Shown: positions 15,585 to 23,763, counted from the stretch's first letter. The stretch: 64,000 bases of DNA from Allobosea sp. BK604 (GCF_004341515.1 NZ_SLZF01000006.1:186001-250000); one strand, 5' to 3'. Numbers and translations are program-made. The notes: generated by a model from the letters alone, not told the origin.

Positions 15585-15585
15585 T
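15551..15585. repeat. palindromic repeat overlapping the 3' end of the acetyltransferase gene
   Basis: GACCGGATA (15558-15566) mirrors TATCCGGTC (15570-15578), with outer arms ATCATC (15551-15556) and GATGAT (15580-15585). The stop codon TGA at 15582-15584 lies in the outer right arm. A shorter relative (GATCATCGG, one base, CCGATGATC) is at 26011-26029. Confidence 0.75.
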
Positions 15586-15600
15586 CCGGCTCCTTGTTTT

Positions 15601-15648
15601 CGCATCGGCTTTCTCCGAAAACCGCAAGCCACTTTTCGGGACGATGCG
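15601..15648. repeat. dispersed palindromic repeat, family A, copy 2
   Basis: CGCATCG (15601-15607) pairs with CGATGCG (15642-15648); the interior CTCCGAAAACCGCAAGCCAC plus TTTTCGG matches copy 1 at 5190-5234 in the same orientation. Both are preceded by a CTTGTTTT tract. Confidence 0.75.
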
Positions 15649-15650
15649 CC

Positions 15651-15689
15651 AGAGAATTTCCGCGCGTCCCTGAATCGCGGAAATTCTCT
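15651..15689. terminator. bidirectional stem-loop terminator
   Basis: AGAGAATTTCCGCG (15651-15664) and CGCGGAAATTCTCT (15676-15689) form a perfect 14-bp stem with an 11-base loop, followed by TATCCCTTTGTTTTG. It sits between two convergent genes (stops at 15584 and 15757) and probably ends both transcripts. Confidence 0.8.
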
Positions 15690-15756
15690 ATCCCTTTGTT
15701 TTGACGAATTTTCTTCACGCGAACCGGGGTTCACTTCGCTCGAAAATGCTTGAGCG

Positions 15757-16155
15757 CTATTTCTGGGTGAAGAAGGCGCCATAGGCTTCCAGCGTCGCCG
15801 TGCGCTCGGCGATCAGCGTGGCGCGGCAGGTCGGGAAATGCAGGACCTGTCCTTCCCGGCCCCAGTCGCCATTGGCGTAGAACAGGCAGGATTTTTCCTT
15901 GAAGGCGTTCCAGGCGCGCTGCTCTTCGAGGAGGTCCGCCTTGGTCGCCGCGGGAAGCCCCTCATAGATGCGCTTCCAGGTGGTGTTGAGTGTCTCGTCC
16001 TCGCGCTTCAGCCATTCCGACCCGCACAGGCCCCAGGCCGTGTTGGTACCGTCGGACGCGTCGATACACTTGTCGTAGATATCATCGGCGGCAGCCGGCC
16101 TGGTCAGCGCCAGGACGAGGCCGCCCAGCAGGATCAGCACGGACAAGCGGTGCAT
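15757..16155 (-). CDS. secreted LprI/DUF1311-type protein
   Basis: A 132-aa exported protein. The signal peptide is LSVLILLGGLVLALTRPAAA, cleaved near residue 22. The mature part carries the DUF1311 (lysozyme-inhibitor LprI N-terminal) pattern: paired cysteines in YDKCIDASDG and WGLCGSEWLKRED, then an LNTTWKRIYEGL helix, a LLEEQRAWNAFKEKSC segment and a C-terminal CRATLIAERTATLEAYGA. Family members are periplasmic, some inhibiting lysozyme; whether this one does is unknown. The ATG complementary to 16153-16155 begins the signal peptide; the frame stays open much further upstream only because of high GC. Confidence 0.8.
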   Translation of the reverse strand: MHRLSVLILLGGLVLALTRPAAADDIYDKCIDASDGTNTAWGLCGSEWLKREDETLNTTWKRIYEGLPAATKADLLEEQRAWNAFKEKSCLFYANGDWGREGQVLHFPTCRATLIAERTATLEAYGAFFTQK

Positions 16156-16184
16156 CACAGGCCTCCACTTCTCGGGCCTATGCG

Positions 16185-16724
16185 TCAGGCCGCCAGCGGC
16201 TTGAAGGCCAGGTAGACCGCGGCGAGCGCGCCGACGATGCCGAGCGCGAACAGGACGAGCTTCACCTGCGTGAACCGGCTGGCGGTGGCGACGTCGCCGG
16301 GCTCGACCTTGGGATATTTGTCGAGCAGCCGGGCGATGGCGAAATTCTCGGCGACATCGCAAAGCCCGCCGAGCAGCCAGCCGCCGCCGCACAGGGCGGC
16401 GACCCACCAGGGATAGCCGCGCGTCAGGACGCCGGCGAGGATGAGGGCGCCGATGATCGCATAGACCAGCGCGAAGGCGACATCGGCCGGCAGCACTTTG
16501 CGGCGGTATTTGTTGCGCCGCTCCTCGCCATAGGCCGCGAAGAGCTTCTCGACATCGGCGGCGTTGAAGCCGTTCCAGTCGCTCTCGAGCATGCGCGCCA
16601 CGCCCTGGCGGCTGGCCCAGAGGCCGGTGAGCCAGAACATCAGCATCACCAGGACCGGCCCCCAGACGAAGAAGCCGAGCGGGATCATGGTGGAATAGAG
16701 CGGAACGGACTCGAGCTCGGTCAT
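16185..16724 (-). CDS. integral membrane protein of unknown function
   Basis: A 179-aa protein with about four membrane helices: residues 13-35 (LGFFVWGPVLVMLMFWLTGLW), 83-101, 105-125 and 150-176. Between the first two lies a cytoplasmic loop with DWNGFNAADVEKLFAAYGEE. No catalytic motif is visible and no family is recognised. It precedes the LprI-type gene by 29 bases on the same strand, so the two may be co-transcribed. Confidence 0.7.
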   Translation of the reverse strand: MTELESVPLYSTMIPLGFFVWGPVLVMLMFWLTGLWASRQGVARMLESDWNGFNAADVEKLFAAYGEERRNKYRRKVLPADVAFALVYAIIGALILAGVLTRGYPWWVAALCGGGWLLGGLCDVAENFAIARLLDKYPKVEPGDVATASRFTQVKLVLFALGIVGALAAVYLAFKPLAA

Positions 16725-16760
16725 CTTTGAGAGGGCTCCGGCGGGCAGGCGAAGGCGAGA

Positions 16761-16964
16761 CTAGCCCGCCTCGCGCGCAAGCGCCAAGGCCTGACGCAGA
16801 ATCTCGATATCGCCGATGTGGTTGGCCAGGATCAGCACGAGCCTGGCATTGAGCGCCGCGCTCTCGGCCTCGCTGAGATGACGATGCGCCTCGGCGATCA
16901 GGCGATAGGCGGCGTCGGGATCGCTGAACCGGGAATGAGTGGCAAGCTCGTCGACCAGCGTCAT
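16761..16964 (-). CDS. DUF2783 domain protein
   Basis: A 67-aa protein whose segment AYRLIAEAHRHLSEAESAAL, followed by NARLVLILANHIGD, covers the DUF2783 family pattern. DUF2783 proteins are usually encoded directly after a flavin aromatic monooxygenase gene, exactly as here, where the start overlaps that gene's end by 4 bases. A role as small accessory subunit or chaperone for the monooxygenase is inferred from this recurrent pairing; no activity is known. Confidence 0.82.
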   Translation of the reverse strand: MTLVDELATHSRFSDPDAAYRLIAEAHRHLSEAESAALNARLVLILANHIGDIEILRQALALAREAG

Positions 16965-18547
16965 GGCTCACGTCCCTCGAGTCGCTCGATCGCGGCCGCG
17001 ACCTCGGCGCGCGTCGGATGATGGAAGCGGGCGGCGACATGCCCGTCCGGCCGCAGCAGGTAGGCATCGCCCGGCGCCAGGGCATAGCGGCGGATGAGGG
17101 CCTCGTCCGGACCGGGGGTTATGCCGATCACGGTCACGCCCGCCGGCACGAGCGCCTCGGCATCGAGGCCATGGCCGAGCAGCACCGGACCGCCCTCGCC
17201 CAGCGCCTCGCTCAGCCAGGGCCGCGCAGCAGCGCTCAGCGGCGCATCGACGAAGGCCGCGCCCGGCGGAATGCCGCCCTGCCAGGCGCGATCCGGCGTC
17301 GAGAGCGGCGAGGCCTCGTAGGCGGTCGGAAGCGAGAGCCGACCGGAATTGACAAAGCGCTTGGCGAAGCCGGTGCGCGGCGCGAGCGCCAGCGCGGCAT
17401 CGCGCAGGATGCGCTCGCCCGGCGAACGCGGCGCGATGAAATCGGTGGCGCGGGTCGAGTTCAGGATGTTCTCGTCGGCGGCCTGGATGCGCTCGCTATC
17501 GTAGCTGTCGAGCAGGGAGGCCGGGCTCCTGCCCTGCAGTACCAGCGCCAGTTTCCAGCCGAGATTGTCGGCGTCCTGGATGCCGGAATTGGCGCCACGC
17601 GCGCCGAAGGGCGAGACCTGATGGGCGGCATCGCCGGCGAAGACGACGCGGCCATGGACGAAGCGCTCCAGCCGGCGGCAGTGGAAGCGGTAGACCGAGA
17701 CCCATTCCAGCGCGAAATCGCCATGGCCGAGCATGTGCTCGAGGCGCGGACGGACCGTCTCCGGATGCCGCTCATGCTCGGGATCGGCATCGCGATCGAG
17801 ATGAAGATCGATGCGCCAGATATCGTCGGGCTGCTTGTGCAGCAGCGCCGACTGGCCGGAATGGAAGGGCGGCGCGAACCAGAACCAACGCTCGGTCGGG
17901 AATTCCGCCCGCATCTTCACATCGGCGATCAGGAACTGGTCCTCGAAGGCCTCGCCATGGAAGTCCAGCCCGAGCCGGGACCGCGTCGGCGAGCGGGCGC
18001 CGTCGCAGGCGACGACCCAGGCGGCATCGAGCCGATAGGGACCGTCCGGCGTCTCGATGGTGAGGGTGGCGCCGTCATTGCGGGGCGCGATATCGCTCAG
18101 GCGGTTCGCCCAACGCAGATCGACCAGCGGCTCCGCCTCGGCCGCGTCGGCCAGCGCCGCCTCGACGTAATATTGCTGGAGATTGATGAAGGCCGGCTGC
18201 TTGTGGCCGGGCTCCGGCAGGAGATCGAAGGCGTAGAGCTGGTCCTGCCCGTGGAAGACCTTGCCCGTCTGCCAGGTGACGCCCTTCGCGACCATCGCCT
18301 CGGCGAGGCCGAGTCGGTCAAAGATCTCGAGCGTGCGCTTGGCGAAGCAGATGGCGCGCGAGCCCTCGCCGATCCGGTCTGAATCATCCAGCAGGACGAC
18401 AGGGATGGCGCGGCGCGCCAGATCGAGCGCCAGCGTCAGGCCGACCGGGCCGGCGCCGATGATAGCGACGGGGTGATGTGCGGGTGAGCGCGCATCCTGG
18501 TCGGCAGAGCGGCGATAGGCGAATTGGCGATAATGGCCGCCGACCAT
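16961..18547 (-). CDS. FAD-dependent aromatic monooxygenase (MhpA/PheA-like flavoprotein hydroxylase)
   Basis: Class A flavin hydroxylase, 528 aa. The FAD-binding GxGxxG is in AIIGAGPVGLTLALDLARR (about residues 28-46), the DG motif in VVACDGARSPTRSRLG, and the second FAD motif in GDAAHQVSPFGARGANSGIQ. A thioredoxin-like C-terminal domain (about 410-520) is of the kind found in phenol and 3-hydroxyphenylpropionate hydroxylases. It probably hydroxylates a phenolic acid with NAD(P)H and oxygen. Because homogentisate dioxygenase and fumarylacetoacetase genes lie nearby, a hydroxylation leading to homogentisate (for example of a hydroxyphenylacetate) is the most economical guess. It is followed by DUF2783 with a 4-base overlap and lies one base after the DinB gene's stop. 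Confidence 0.85.
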   Translation of the reverse strand: MVGGHYRQFAYRRSADQDARSPAHHPVAIIGAGPVGLTLALDLARRAIPVVLLDDSDRIGEGSRAICFAKRTLEIFDRLGLAEAMVAKGVTWQTGKVFHGQDQLYAFDLLPEPGHKQPAFINLQQYYVEAALADAAEAEPLVDLRWANRLSDIAPRNDGATLTIETPDGPYRLDAAWVVACDGARSPTRSRLGLDFHGEAFEDQFLIADVKMRAEFPTERWFWFAPPFHSGQSALLHKQPDDIWRIDLHLDRDADPEHERHPETVRPRLEHMLGHGDFALEWVSVYRFHCRRLERFVHGRVVFAGDAAHQVSPFGARGANSGIQDADNLGWKLALVLQGRSPASLLDSYDSERIQAADENILNSTRATDFIAPRSPGERILRDAALALAPRTGFAKRFVNSGRLSLPTAYEASPLSTPDRAWQGGIPPGAAFVDAPLSAAARPWLSEALGEGGPVLLGHGLDAEALVPAGVTVIGITPGPDEALIRRYALAPGDAYLLRPDGHVAARFHHPTRAEVAAAIERLEGREP

Positions 18548-19102
18548 CTAGCGGAGAGCCTCCGGCCCCTCGATGCCGAGCGCAGCCAGCTCCGCCATGC
18601 GGCGCGGCCCGTCGAAGACGAGGAAGTATTCATCGAGCTGCGGCGGCGGGACGCCGGTCCCGGCGAGCATCGCATGGGCCTGGCCGCGATGGTGGATCTG
18701 GTGCTGGAAGAGATGGGCGAGCAGATCGTCGATGCGCTCCGGCACCATGCCCTCCTCGCCGCGATCGGTCTCGACCAGGCGCGGCAGCGAGGCCTCGTCC
18801 TGCGCGTCGCAAAAGGCGATCAGGCGGCGGTCGGTCGCAAGCTGGGCGCTGCGCAACGGGCCGGCGCCCAGCGGCTCGAACCTGTCGAAGATCGCGAGGC
18901 CGATCCCGCCCTCTTCGAGCATGTCGAGATAATAGAGATCGACCGAGAGATTATGGTTCAGCGTCGCGTGCAGCGAGGGGAAGAAGCTGGTACGCGTTGC
19001 CGTGAACTCCGCCTCGCCAAGCATCTCGCAGGCACCCAGCAGGCGATCATTCGACCAGGCATTGTTGCGGGCCGCCTTGCGGAAATGAAGCGCCGCCAAC
19101 AT
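18548..19102 (-). CDS. DinB/DUF664-family protein, candidate thiol-dependent isomerase
   Basis: A 184-aa four-helix-bundle protein of the DinB/YfiT superfamily. The probable metal histidines are in SLHATLNHNLSVD (about residues 47-51) and LLAHLFQHQIHHRGQAHAML (about 128-147). The superfamily includes mycothiol-dependent maleylpyruvate isomerase and bacillithiol S-transferases, so an isomerase role is reasonable in a cluster that lacks a GST-type maleylacetoacetate isomerase; this is inference. The start MLAALHF was chosen because upstream sequence is antisense to the neighbouring gene and loses similarity. Four bases separate it from the MBL gene before it and none from the monooxygenase after it. 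Confidence 0.8.
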   Translation of the reverse strand: MLAALHFRKAARNNAWSNDRLLGACEMLGEAEFTATRTSFFPSLHATLNHNLSVDLYYLDMLEEGGIGLAIFDRFEPLGAGPLRSAQLATDRRLIAFCDAQDEASLPRLVETDRGEEGMVPERIDDLLAHLFQHQIHHRGQAHAMLAGTGVPPPQLDEYFLVFDGPRRMAELAALGIEGPEALR

Positions 19103-19106
19103 CGCC

Positions 19107-20084
19107 CTACCCCCTGAGATCGACCCACATCTGCCGGTCGCGCTCGTCGGTCCAGATGCGGGGATGGTCGAGACCACCAGCCTCGTCATAGGCGCGCGAG
19201 ACGTTGAAGGGCAGGCAATGCTCGAAGATGACCCAGCCGCCATAGGCCGGCTTCAGCGCGGCATGAGCGCGCTCGAAGGTCTCGCGCAGTGAATGGCCGG
19301 CGGCCCGGCTGCGCTTCACCGCCTCGTAGAGATCGCTCAGGAAGGCGCGCGTGCCCATGATGCCGTCGGCGACCATGGTTGCGCCGGTCAGAGCCGCGCC
19401 GCGGCCTGGCACCATCGCGGCCGAGCCCAGGGCCGCCAGCCGGTCGAGCGTCCCGGGCCAGTCGGTGAAATGCGCGTCGCCGCAATAGGGCGTCGCGCCG
19501 TATTCGACGAGGTCGCCGGCGAAGGAGACCTGCGCATCGGGGATCCAGGCGACGATGTCGCCGGCGGTGTGGCCACGGCCGAGCTTCATCAGCCTGACCT
19601 CGCGCTTGCCGAGCCAGATCGACATGCTGTCGGAGAAGGTCGTCGTCGGCCAGGTCAGGCCGGGGCGGATCGAATCGGCGCCGCGGAACAGGCGCGGGAA
19701 GCGGCCGATCTCGCTCGCCTTGTCCTGCTCACCACGCTCGACGATCATCTCGCGGGCGAGATCCGAGCAGATCATCTCGCGGGCGCCATAGGCCGGTGCG
19801 CCCAGCACGCGCACGGCGTGGTAATGCGAGAGCACGACATGGCTGATGGGCTTGTCGGTGACCTTTCGCACCCGGTCGATCACCGTCTGCGCCATGGCCG
19901 GCGTCGCCTGCGCATCGAAGACGAGCACGCTGTCATCGCCGACGACCACGCCGGTATTGGGATCGCCCTCGGCGGTATAGGCGTAGACGCCCGTGCCGAT
20001 CTCGTCGAAGGAGATGGTCTTCTCGCCGAGATCGGCGCTGGAAGCGAAGGCGGGCTTGTCAGTCGCAGTCGTCTCAATCGACAT
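19107..20084 (-). CDS. metallo-beta-lactamase-fold protein with degenerate metal site
   Basis: A 325-aa MBL-fold protein, cytoplasmic by sequence. The family's HxHxDH motif reads HYHAVR here (in VVLSHYHAVRVLGA), so the Asp and last His of the second metal site are replaced by Val and Arg. GRGHTAGD and FAGDLVE keep the next His and Asp ligands, but the late PGHG motif is PGRG. Only one metal site, if any, can be complete. It overlaps the FAH-type gene before it by 11 bases and is part of the homogentisate island; a thioester, lactone or glutathione-adduct hydrolase, or a non-catalytic role, are all possible. Confidence 0.82.
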   Translation of the reverse strand: MSIETTATDKPAFASSADLGEKTISFDEIGTGVYAYTAEGDPNTGVVVGDDSVLVFDAQATPAMAQTVIDRVRKVTDKPISHVVLSHYHAVRVLGAPAYGAREMICSDLAREMIVERGEQDKASEIGRFPRLFRGADSIRPGLTWPTTTFSDSMSIWLGKREVRLMKLGRGHTAGDIVAWIPDAQVSFAGDLVEYGATPYCGDAHFTDWPGTLDRLAALGSAAMVPGRGAALTGATMVADGIMGTRAFLSDLYEAVKRSRAAGHSLRETFERAHAALKPAYGGWVIFEHCLPFNVSRAYDEAGGLDHPRIWTDERDRQMWVDLRG

Positions 20085-21087
20085 GGGGCAGCACGTCCTG
20101 CTCGATGGCGCCGAAGATCGAATGGCCGGCGGAATCCTTCATCTCGATGCGCACGGTGTCGCCGAAACGCAGGAAGGGCGTCTTCGGTTCACCGGAGCGA
20201 ATGGTCTCGACCATGCGCTGCTCGGCAATGCAGGCATAGCCGAGCCCGCCCTCCGCAACCGGCTTGCCCGGCCCGCCATCGCCATCGCGGTTGGAGACGG
20301 TACCCGAGCCGATGATCGTGCCGGCCGAGAGCGGGCGGGTGCGGGCGGCATGGGCGATCAAGGCGCCGAAATCGAAGGTCATGTCGATGCCGGAATCAGG
20401 CCGGCCGAAGGGCTGGCCGTTGAGCTGCGAGAGCAAGGCGCCCGAGAGCTTGCCGCCGGCCCAGGCGTCGCCCAGTTCGTCCGGCGTGACGGCGACGGGC
20501 GAGAAGGCCGAGGGCGGCTTCGACTGGACGAAACCAAAGCCTTTCGGCAATTCGCTCGCGATCAGATTCCGCAAGCTCACGTCATTTGCGAGCATGACCA
20601 GGCGGATCGCCGAAAGCGCCGTCTCCGGGCTCGCGCCCATCGGCACATCGCCGGTCACGACCGCGATCTCCGCCTCGAAATCGATGCCGTCCTCCTCGTT
20701 GCGGGCGCGGATCGGCTGGCGCGGGCCGAGTGAGGCGTCGGAGCCGCCCTGGTACATCAGAGGGTCGGTCCAGAAGCTGTCCGGCATCTCCGCCCCCCTC
20801 GCCTTCCGGACCAGCGCGACATGGTTCACGTAGGCCGAAGCGTCGAGCCACTGGAAGGCGCGCGGCAGGGGCGAGGCGCAATCATGCTCGTGGAAGCGGA
20901 AGGACGGCACCGAGCCGTGCTCCAGCCCCTCGGCGAGATCGGCCAGGCGCGGCGCGTGCCGCTCCCAGTCGTCGAGCGCGCCCTGCAGGGTCGCGACGAC
21001 GGGGAAGGCATCGGTGGCGCGCGTCAGGTCCTTGGAGACCACGACGAGACGGCCATCGCGGCCATGGATGAGAGAGGCGAGTTTCAT
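20074..21087 (-). CDS. fumarylacetoacetate hydrolase family protein, probable fumarylacetoacetase
   Basis: A 337-aa FAH-fold hydrolase that would split fumarylacetoacetate into fumarate and acetoacetate, the last step of homogentisate breakdown. Evidence: the N-terminal SH3-like domain starting MKLASL, the segment VNHVALVRKARGAEMP followed by FWTDPLMYQGGSD, metal ligands in DFEAEIAVVTGD and ANDVSLRN, and a GTIIGSGTVSN loop. Length is that of the shorter bacterial FAH type seen in Burkholderiales, not the 420-aa eukaryotic enzyme. It heads the minus-strand island (FAH, MBL, DinB, monooxygenase, DUF2783) with overlaps or gaps of at most 4 bases, so these five genes form an operon. Confidence 0.85.
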   Translation of the reverse strand: MKLASLIHGRDGRLVVVSKDLTRATDAFPVVATLQGALDDWERHAPRLADLAEGLEHGSVPSFRFHEHDCASPLPRAFQWLDASAYVNHVALVRKARGAEMPDSFWTDPLMYQGGSDASLGPRQPIRARNEEDGIDFEAEIAVVTGDVPMGASPETALSAIRLVMLANDVSLRNLIASELPKGFGFVQSKPPSAFSPVAVTPDELGDAWAGGKLSGALLSQLNGQPFGRPDSGIDMTFDFGALIAHAARTRPLSAGTIIGSGTVSNRDGDGGPGKPVAEGGLGYACIAEQRMVETIRSGEPKTPFLRFGDTVRIEMKDSAGHSIFGAIEQDVLPHVD

Positions 21088-21123
21088 CTCTTTTCATTCC
21101 TAGCAGGAGACTAGCACGCCTTT

Positions 21124-21215
21124 CCGTTCGGTCGGGACGGCCGAACGGCAGAATTCGCGCCAGCTCAATCTGCATGTTCTCACCGCAAAAGTGCATGCCA
21201 CTTTTGCCGAACATG
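21124..21215. repeat. two palindromes in the divergent FAH / TRAP control region
   Basis: CCGTTCGG (21124-21131) mirrors CCGAACGG (21141-21148), a possible operator 37 bp upstream of the FAH start. A second element at 21173-21215 has CATGTTC/GAACATG outer arms and GCAAAAGTG/CACTTTTGC inner arms around a CATGC loop. The second belongs to dispersed repeat family B, with a decayed copy at 24371-24411. Confidence 0.65.
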
Positions 21216-21254
21216 CTCTAATAGACCGCAACAAGCCTGTCGGGAGGAGAGCAT

Positions 21255-22343
21255 ATGAAACGTCGCGACTTTCTGAAAACCGGCGCGCTCGCAGCGGCCG
21301 CGACACCCATCGCCATGCCCGCGATCGCGCAGTCCATGCCGGAGGTGAAATGGCGGCTGACATCGAGCTTCCCCAAGTCGCTCGACACGATCTACGGCAC
21401 CGCCCAGCAATTCGCGAAGTTCATGTCGGACGCGACCGACGGCAAGTTCCAGGTGCAGACATTCTCGGCCGGCGAGATCGTGCCCGGCCTGCAGGCGCTC
21501 GACGCGGTGCAGAACGGCGCCGTCGAATGCGCGCATACCCCGATCTATTTCTACATCGGCAAGGAGCCGGCGCTCGGTCTCGGCACCGGCATCCCGTTCG
21601 GCCTCAATGCCCGCCAGCAGCATAGCTGGTGGTATTTCGGCGGCGGCGAGCCGATCATCAACGAGGCCCTGGCCAAGTTCAACGCCTACTCGATCCCCTG
21701 CGGCAATTCCGGCTGCCAGATGGGCGGCTTCTTCCGCAACGAGCTGAAGAGCGTCGACGATCTGCGCGGCCTGAAGTTCCGGATCGGCGGCATGGGCGGC
21801 TCGGTGCTGGCCAAGCTCGGCGTTGTGCCGACGCAGATCGCCGGTGGCGATGTCTATCCCGCGCTCGAGCGCGGCACGATCGACGCGGCCGAATTCGTCG
21901 GCCCCTATGACGACGAGAAGCTCGGCTTCGTGCGCGTCGCCAAATATTACTACTATCCAGGCTGGTGGGAGGGCGGCGCGATGCTGCATCTCGTCATCGG
22001 CAAGGAGCAGTGGGAGAAGCTGCCGAAGCACTACCAGGCGATCGTCTACCATGCCTGCGAAGCTGCCAATAACTGGATGCTCGCCAAGTATGACGCGGTG
22101 AACCCGGGCGGCCTGCGCCGGCTGATCCAGCAGGGTGCGCAGCTCAAGCCCTTCCCGATGCCGATCATGGAAGCGGCCCTCAAGGCGGCGGACGAGTACT
22201 ACGCCGAGACCTCGGCCAAGAGCGAGGCGTTCAAGAAGGGCTACGACTCGATGGTCGCCTTCCGCGGCGAGAACCTGCTCTGGTGGCAGGTCGCCGAGCT
22301 CTCCTACGACTCCTTCATGAACCGGCTGCGCTCGCGTTCGTGA
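21255..22343 (+). CDS. TRAP transporter substrate-binding protein (DctP type), Tat-exported
   Basis: A 362-aa periplasmic binding protein for a tripartite ATP-independent transporter. The N-terminus MKRRDFLKTGALAAAATP is a textbook twin-arginine signal. The mature part has the DctP pattern, with an early WRLTSSFPKSLDTIY, FAGEIVPGLQALDAVQNG-like ligand-lobe sequence and the specificity block LKSVDDLRGLKFRIGG with the ligand arginine. GGAGGAG lies 6 bases before the ATG. No DctQ or DctM gene is nearby, so the membrane subunits must be elsewhere. Its place between FAH and hmgA suggests an aromatic or carboxylic acid ligand (inference). Confidence 0.9.
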   Translation: MKRRDFLKTGALAAAATPIAMPAIAQSMPEVKWRLTSSFPKSLDTIYGTAQQFAKFMSDATDGKFQVQTFSAGEIVPGLQALDAVQNGAVECAHTPIYFYIGKEPALGLGTGIPFGLNARQQHSWWYFGGGEPIINEALAKFNAYSIPCGNSGCQMGGFFRNELKSVDDLRGLKFRIGGMGGSVLAKLGVVPTQIAGGDVYPALERGTIDAAEFVGPYDDEKLGFVRVAKYYYYPGWWEGGAMLHLVIGKEQWEKLPKHYQAIVYHACEAANNWMLAKYDAVNPGGLRRLIQQGAQLKPFPMPIMEAALKAADEYYAETSAKSEAFKKGYDSMVAFRGENLLWWQVAELSYDSFMNRLRSRS

Positions 22344-22358
22344 GCCCAGGAAGGACAT

Positions 22359-22384
22359 GCCGGGTCAGGCGGACCTGACCCGGC
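22359..22384. terminator. stem-loop between convergent TRAP-binding-protein and hmgA genes
   Basis: GCCGGGTCAGG (22359-22369) pairs perfectly with CCTGACCCGGC (22374-22384) around CGGA. It lies 15 bases after one stop and 20 before the other. No long T-run follows, so termination in either direction is likely but not certain. Confidence 0.7.
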
Positions 22385-22404
22385 GCGCTCCTCGGCTCGT
22401 AGCG

Positions 22405-23763
22405 CTACCAGGCCTCGCGCTTGCCCGGATCGAAGCGCTTCTTCAGCCCTTCCCAGCAGCCGGCGTAATCCGGCTGGAGCGCCGGCGAGCCCGCGGCATA
22501 GCCGGTGACGCGCTGGGCGAAGCGCGTCTCGAACATGAAGGCCATGGTGCCGGTCAGCTTCACCGGCTTCAGCTCGCTGGTGCTGGCATGCTCATAGGCC
22601 TGGGCGTCGGGCCCATGCGGCAGCATCATGTTGTGCAGGCTGAATCCGCCGGGAGTGAAGCCCTCGGGCTTGGCGTCGTAGACGCCATAGATCAGGCCCA
22701 TGAACTCGGACATGATGTTGCGGTGATACCAGGGCGGCCGGAAGGTGTTCTCGGCCACCGCCCAGCGCTCCGGGAAGATCACGAAGTCGATATTGGCCGT
22801 GCCTTCGGTCTCGGAGGGCGCGGTCAGCACCGTGAAGATCGACGGGTCGGGATGGTCGAAGGAGATCGCCCCGACCGGCGAATAATGGCGCAGGTCGTAT
22901 TTATAGGGCGCGTAATTGCCGTGCCAGGCCACGACATCGAGCGGCGACTGGCCGATCTGCGTCGCATAGAGCTCTCCGCCCCATTTGGCGTAAAGCTTCG
23001 AGGGCGCCTCATCATCCTCATAGGCTGCGACCGGAGTGAGGAAATCGCGCGGATTGGCGAGGCAGTTGGCACCGATCGGCCCGCGGTTGGGCAAGGTGAA
23101 GGCGCCGCCATAGTTCTCGCAGACATAGGCGCGGGCCGGCCCGGCGATCAGCTCGCAGCGGAAGACGACGCCGCGCGGGATGACGCAGATCTCGCCGGGC
23201 TCGATCTCGATGATGCCGAACTCGGTGAAGAAGCGCAGCCTGCCCTCCTGGATCACGACGAGCAGTTCGCCATCGGCGCAGAAGACATATTCGCGCTCCA
23301 TCGAGGCGGTGACGAAGAGCATATGGGCGGCCATGCCCGCCTGCGTGTCGGCATCGCCGGCCGTGGTCAGGGTGCGCAGGCCGCTGACGAAGGTGAGCTT
23401 CTCCTGCGGAATCGGGATCGGGTTCCAGCGCAGCTGGCCGATCGGCATGTCGGCCTCGTCGCGGCAGGGCGCGGTGCGGATCAGGCCCCGGTCGACCTTC
23501 TTCCAACGCCCACTATGCTTGACGCTCGGGCGGATGCGGTAGAGCCAGGAGCGCTCATTCGAGGAGCGCGGCGCGGTGAAGGGCGAGCCGGAGAGCTGCT
23601 CGGCATAGAGCCCATAGGCCGGCTTCTGCGGCGAGTTGCGGCCGATCGGAAGCGCGTCCGGCAGCGCCTCGGTCTCGAAACTGTTGCCGAAGCCGGACAT
23701 ATAGCGCGGGCCGGTGCCCGCCTGCCCCGACGGAGAGCCTTGGATCTTGGCCTGGACGTTCAT
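22405..23763 (-). CDS. hmgA: homogentisate 1,2-dioxygenase
   Basis: Iron(II) dioxygenase that opens the ring of homogentisate to maleylacetoacetate, 452 aa, full length. Recognised from its N-terminal YMSGFGNSFETEALP and LYAEQLSGSPFTAPRSSNER, and from the active-site region: FTPGGFSLHNMMLPHGPD, MSEFMGLIYGVYDAKPEGF and HRNIMSEF carry the His and Glu iron ligands. The ATG complementary to 23761-23763 has GGGAG just upstream. It is divergent from the MarR regulator with a 102-bp shared control region holding a palindrome at 23846-23867. With FAH at 20074 it defines the local homogentisate pathway. Confidence 0.96.
   Translation of the reverse strand: MNVQAKIQGSPSGQAGTGPRYMSGFGNSFETEALPDALPIGRNSPQKPAYGLYAEQLSGSPFTAPRSSNERSWLYRIRPSVKHSGRWKKVDRGLIRTAPCRDEADMPIGQLRWNPIPIPQEKLTFVSGLRTLTTAGDADTQAGMAAHMLFVTASMEREYVFCADGELLVVIQEGRLRFFTEFGIIEIEPGEICVIPRGVVFRCELIAGPARAYVCENYGGAFTLPNRGPIGANCLANPRDFLTPVAAYEDDEAPSKLYAKWGGELYATQIGQSPLDVVAWHGNYAPYKYDLRHYSPVGAISFDHPDPSIFTVLTAPSETEGTANIDFVIFPERWAVAENTFRPPWYHRNIMSEFMGLIYGVYDAKPEGFTPGGFSLHNMMLPHGPDAQAYEHASTSELKPVKLTGTMAFMFETRFAQRVTGYAAGSPALQPDYAGCWEGLKKRFDPGKREAW

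Noticed and set aside
16156..17085. N-terminal extension of the LprI-type protein
   Set aside because: The frame stays open, but it crosses the membrane-protein and DUF2783 genes in another frame and would hide a clear signal peptide.
21173..21215. Regulatory RNA or operator specific to the TRAP gene
   Set aside because: The same palindrome design recurs at 24371-24411, so it is better explained as a dispersed repeat.
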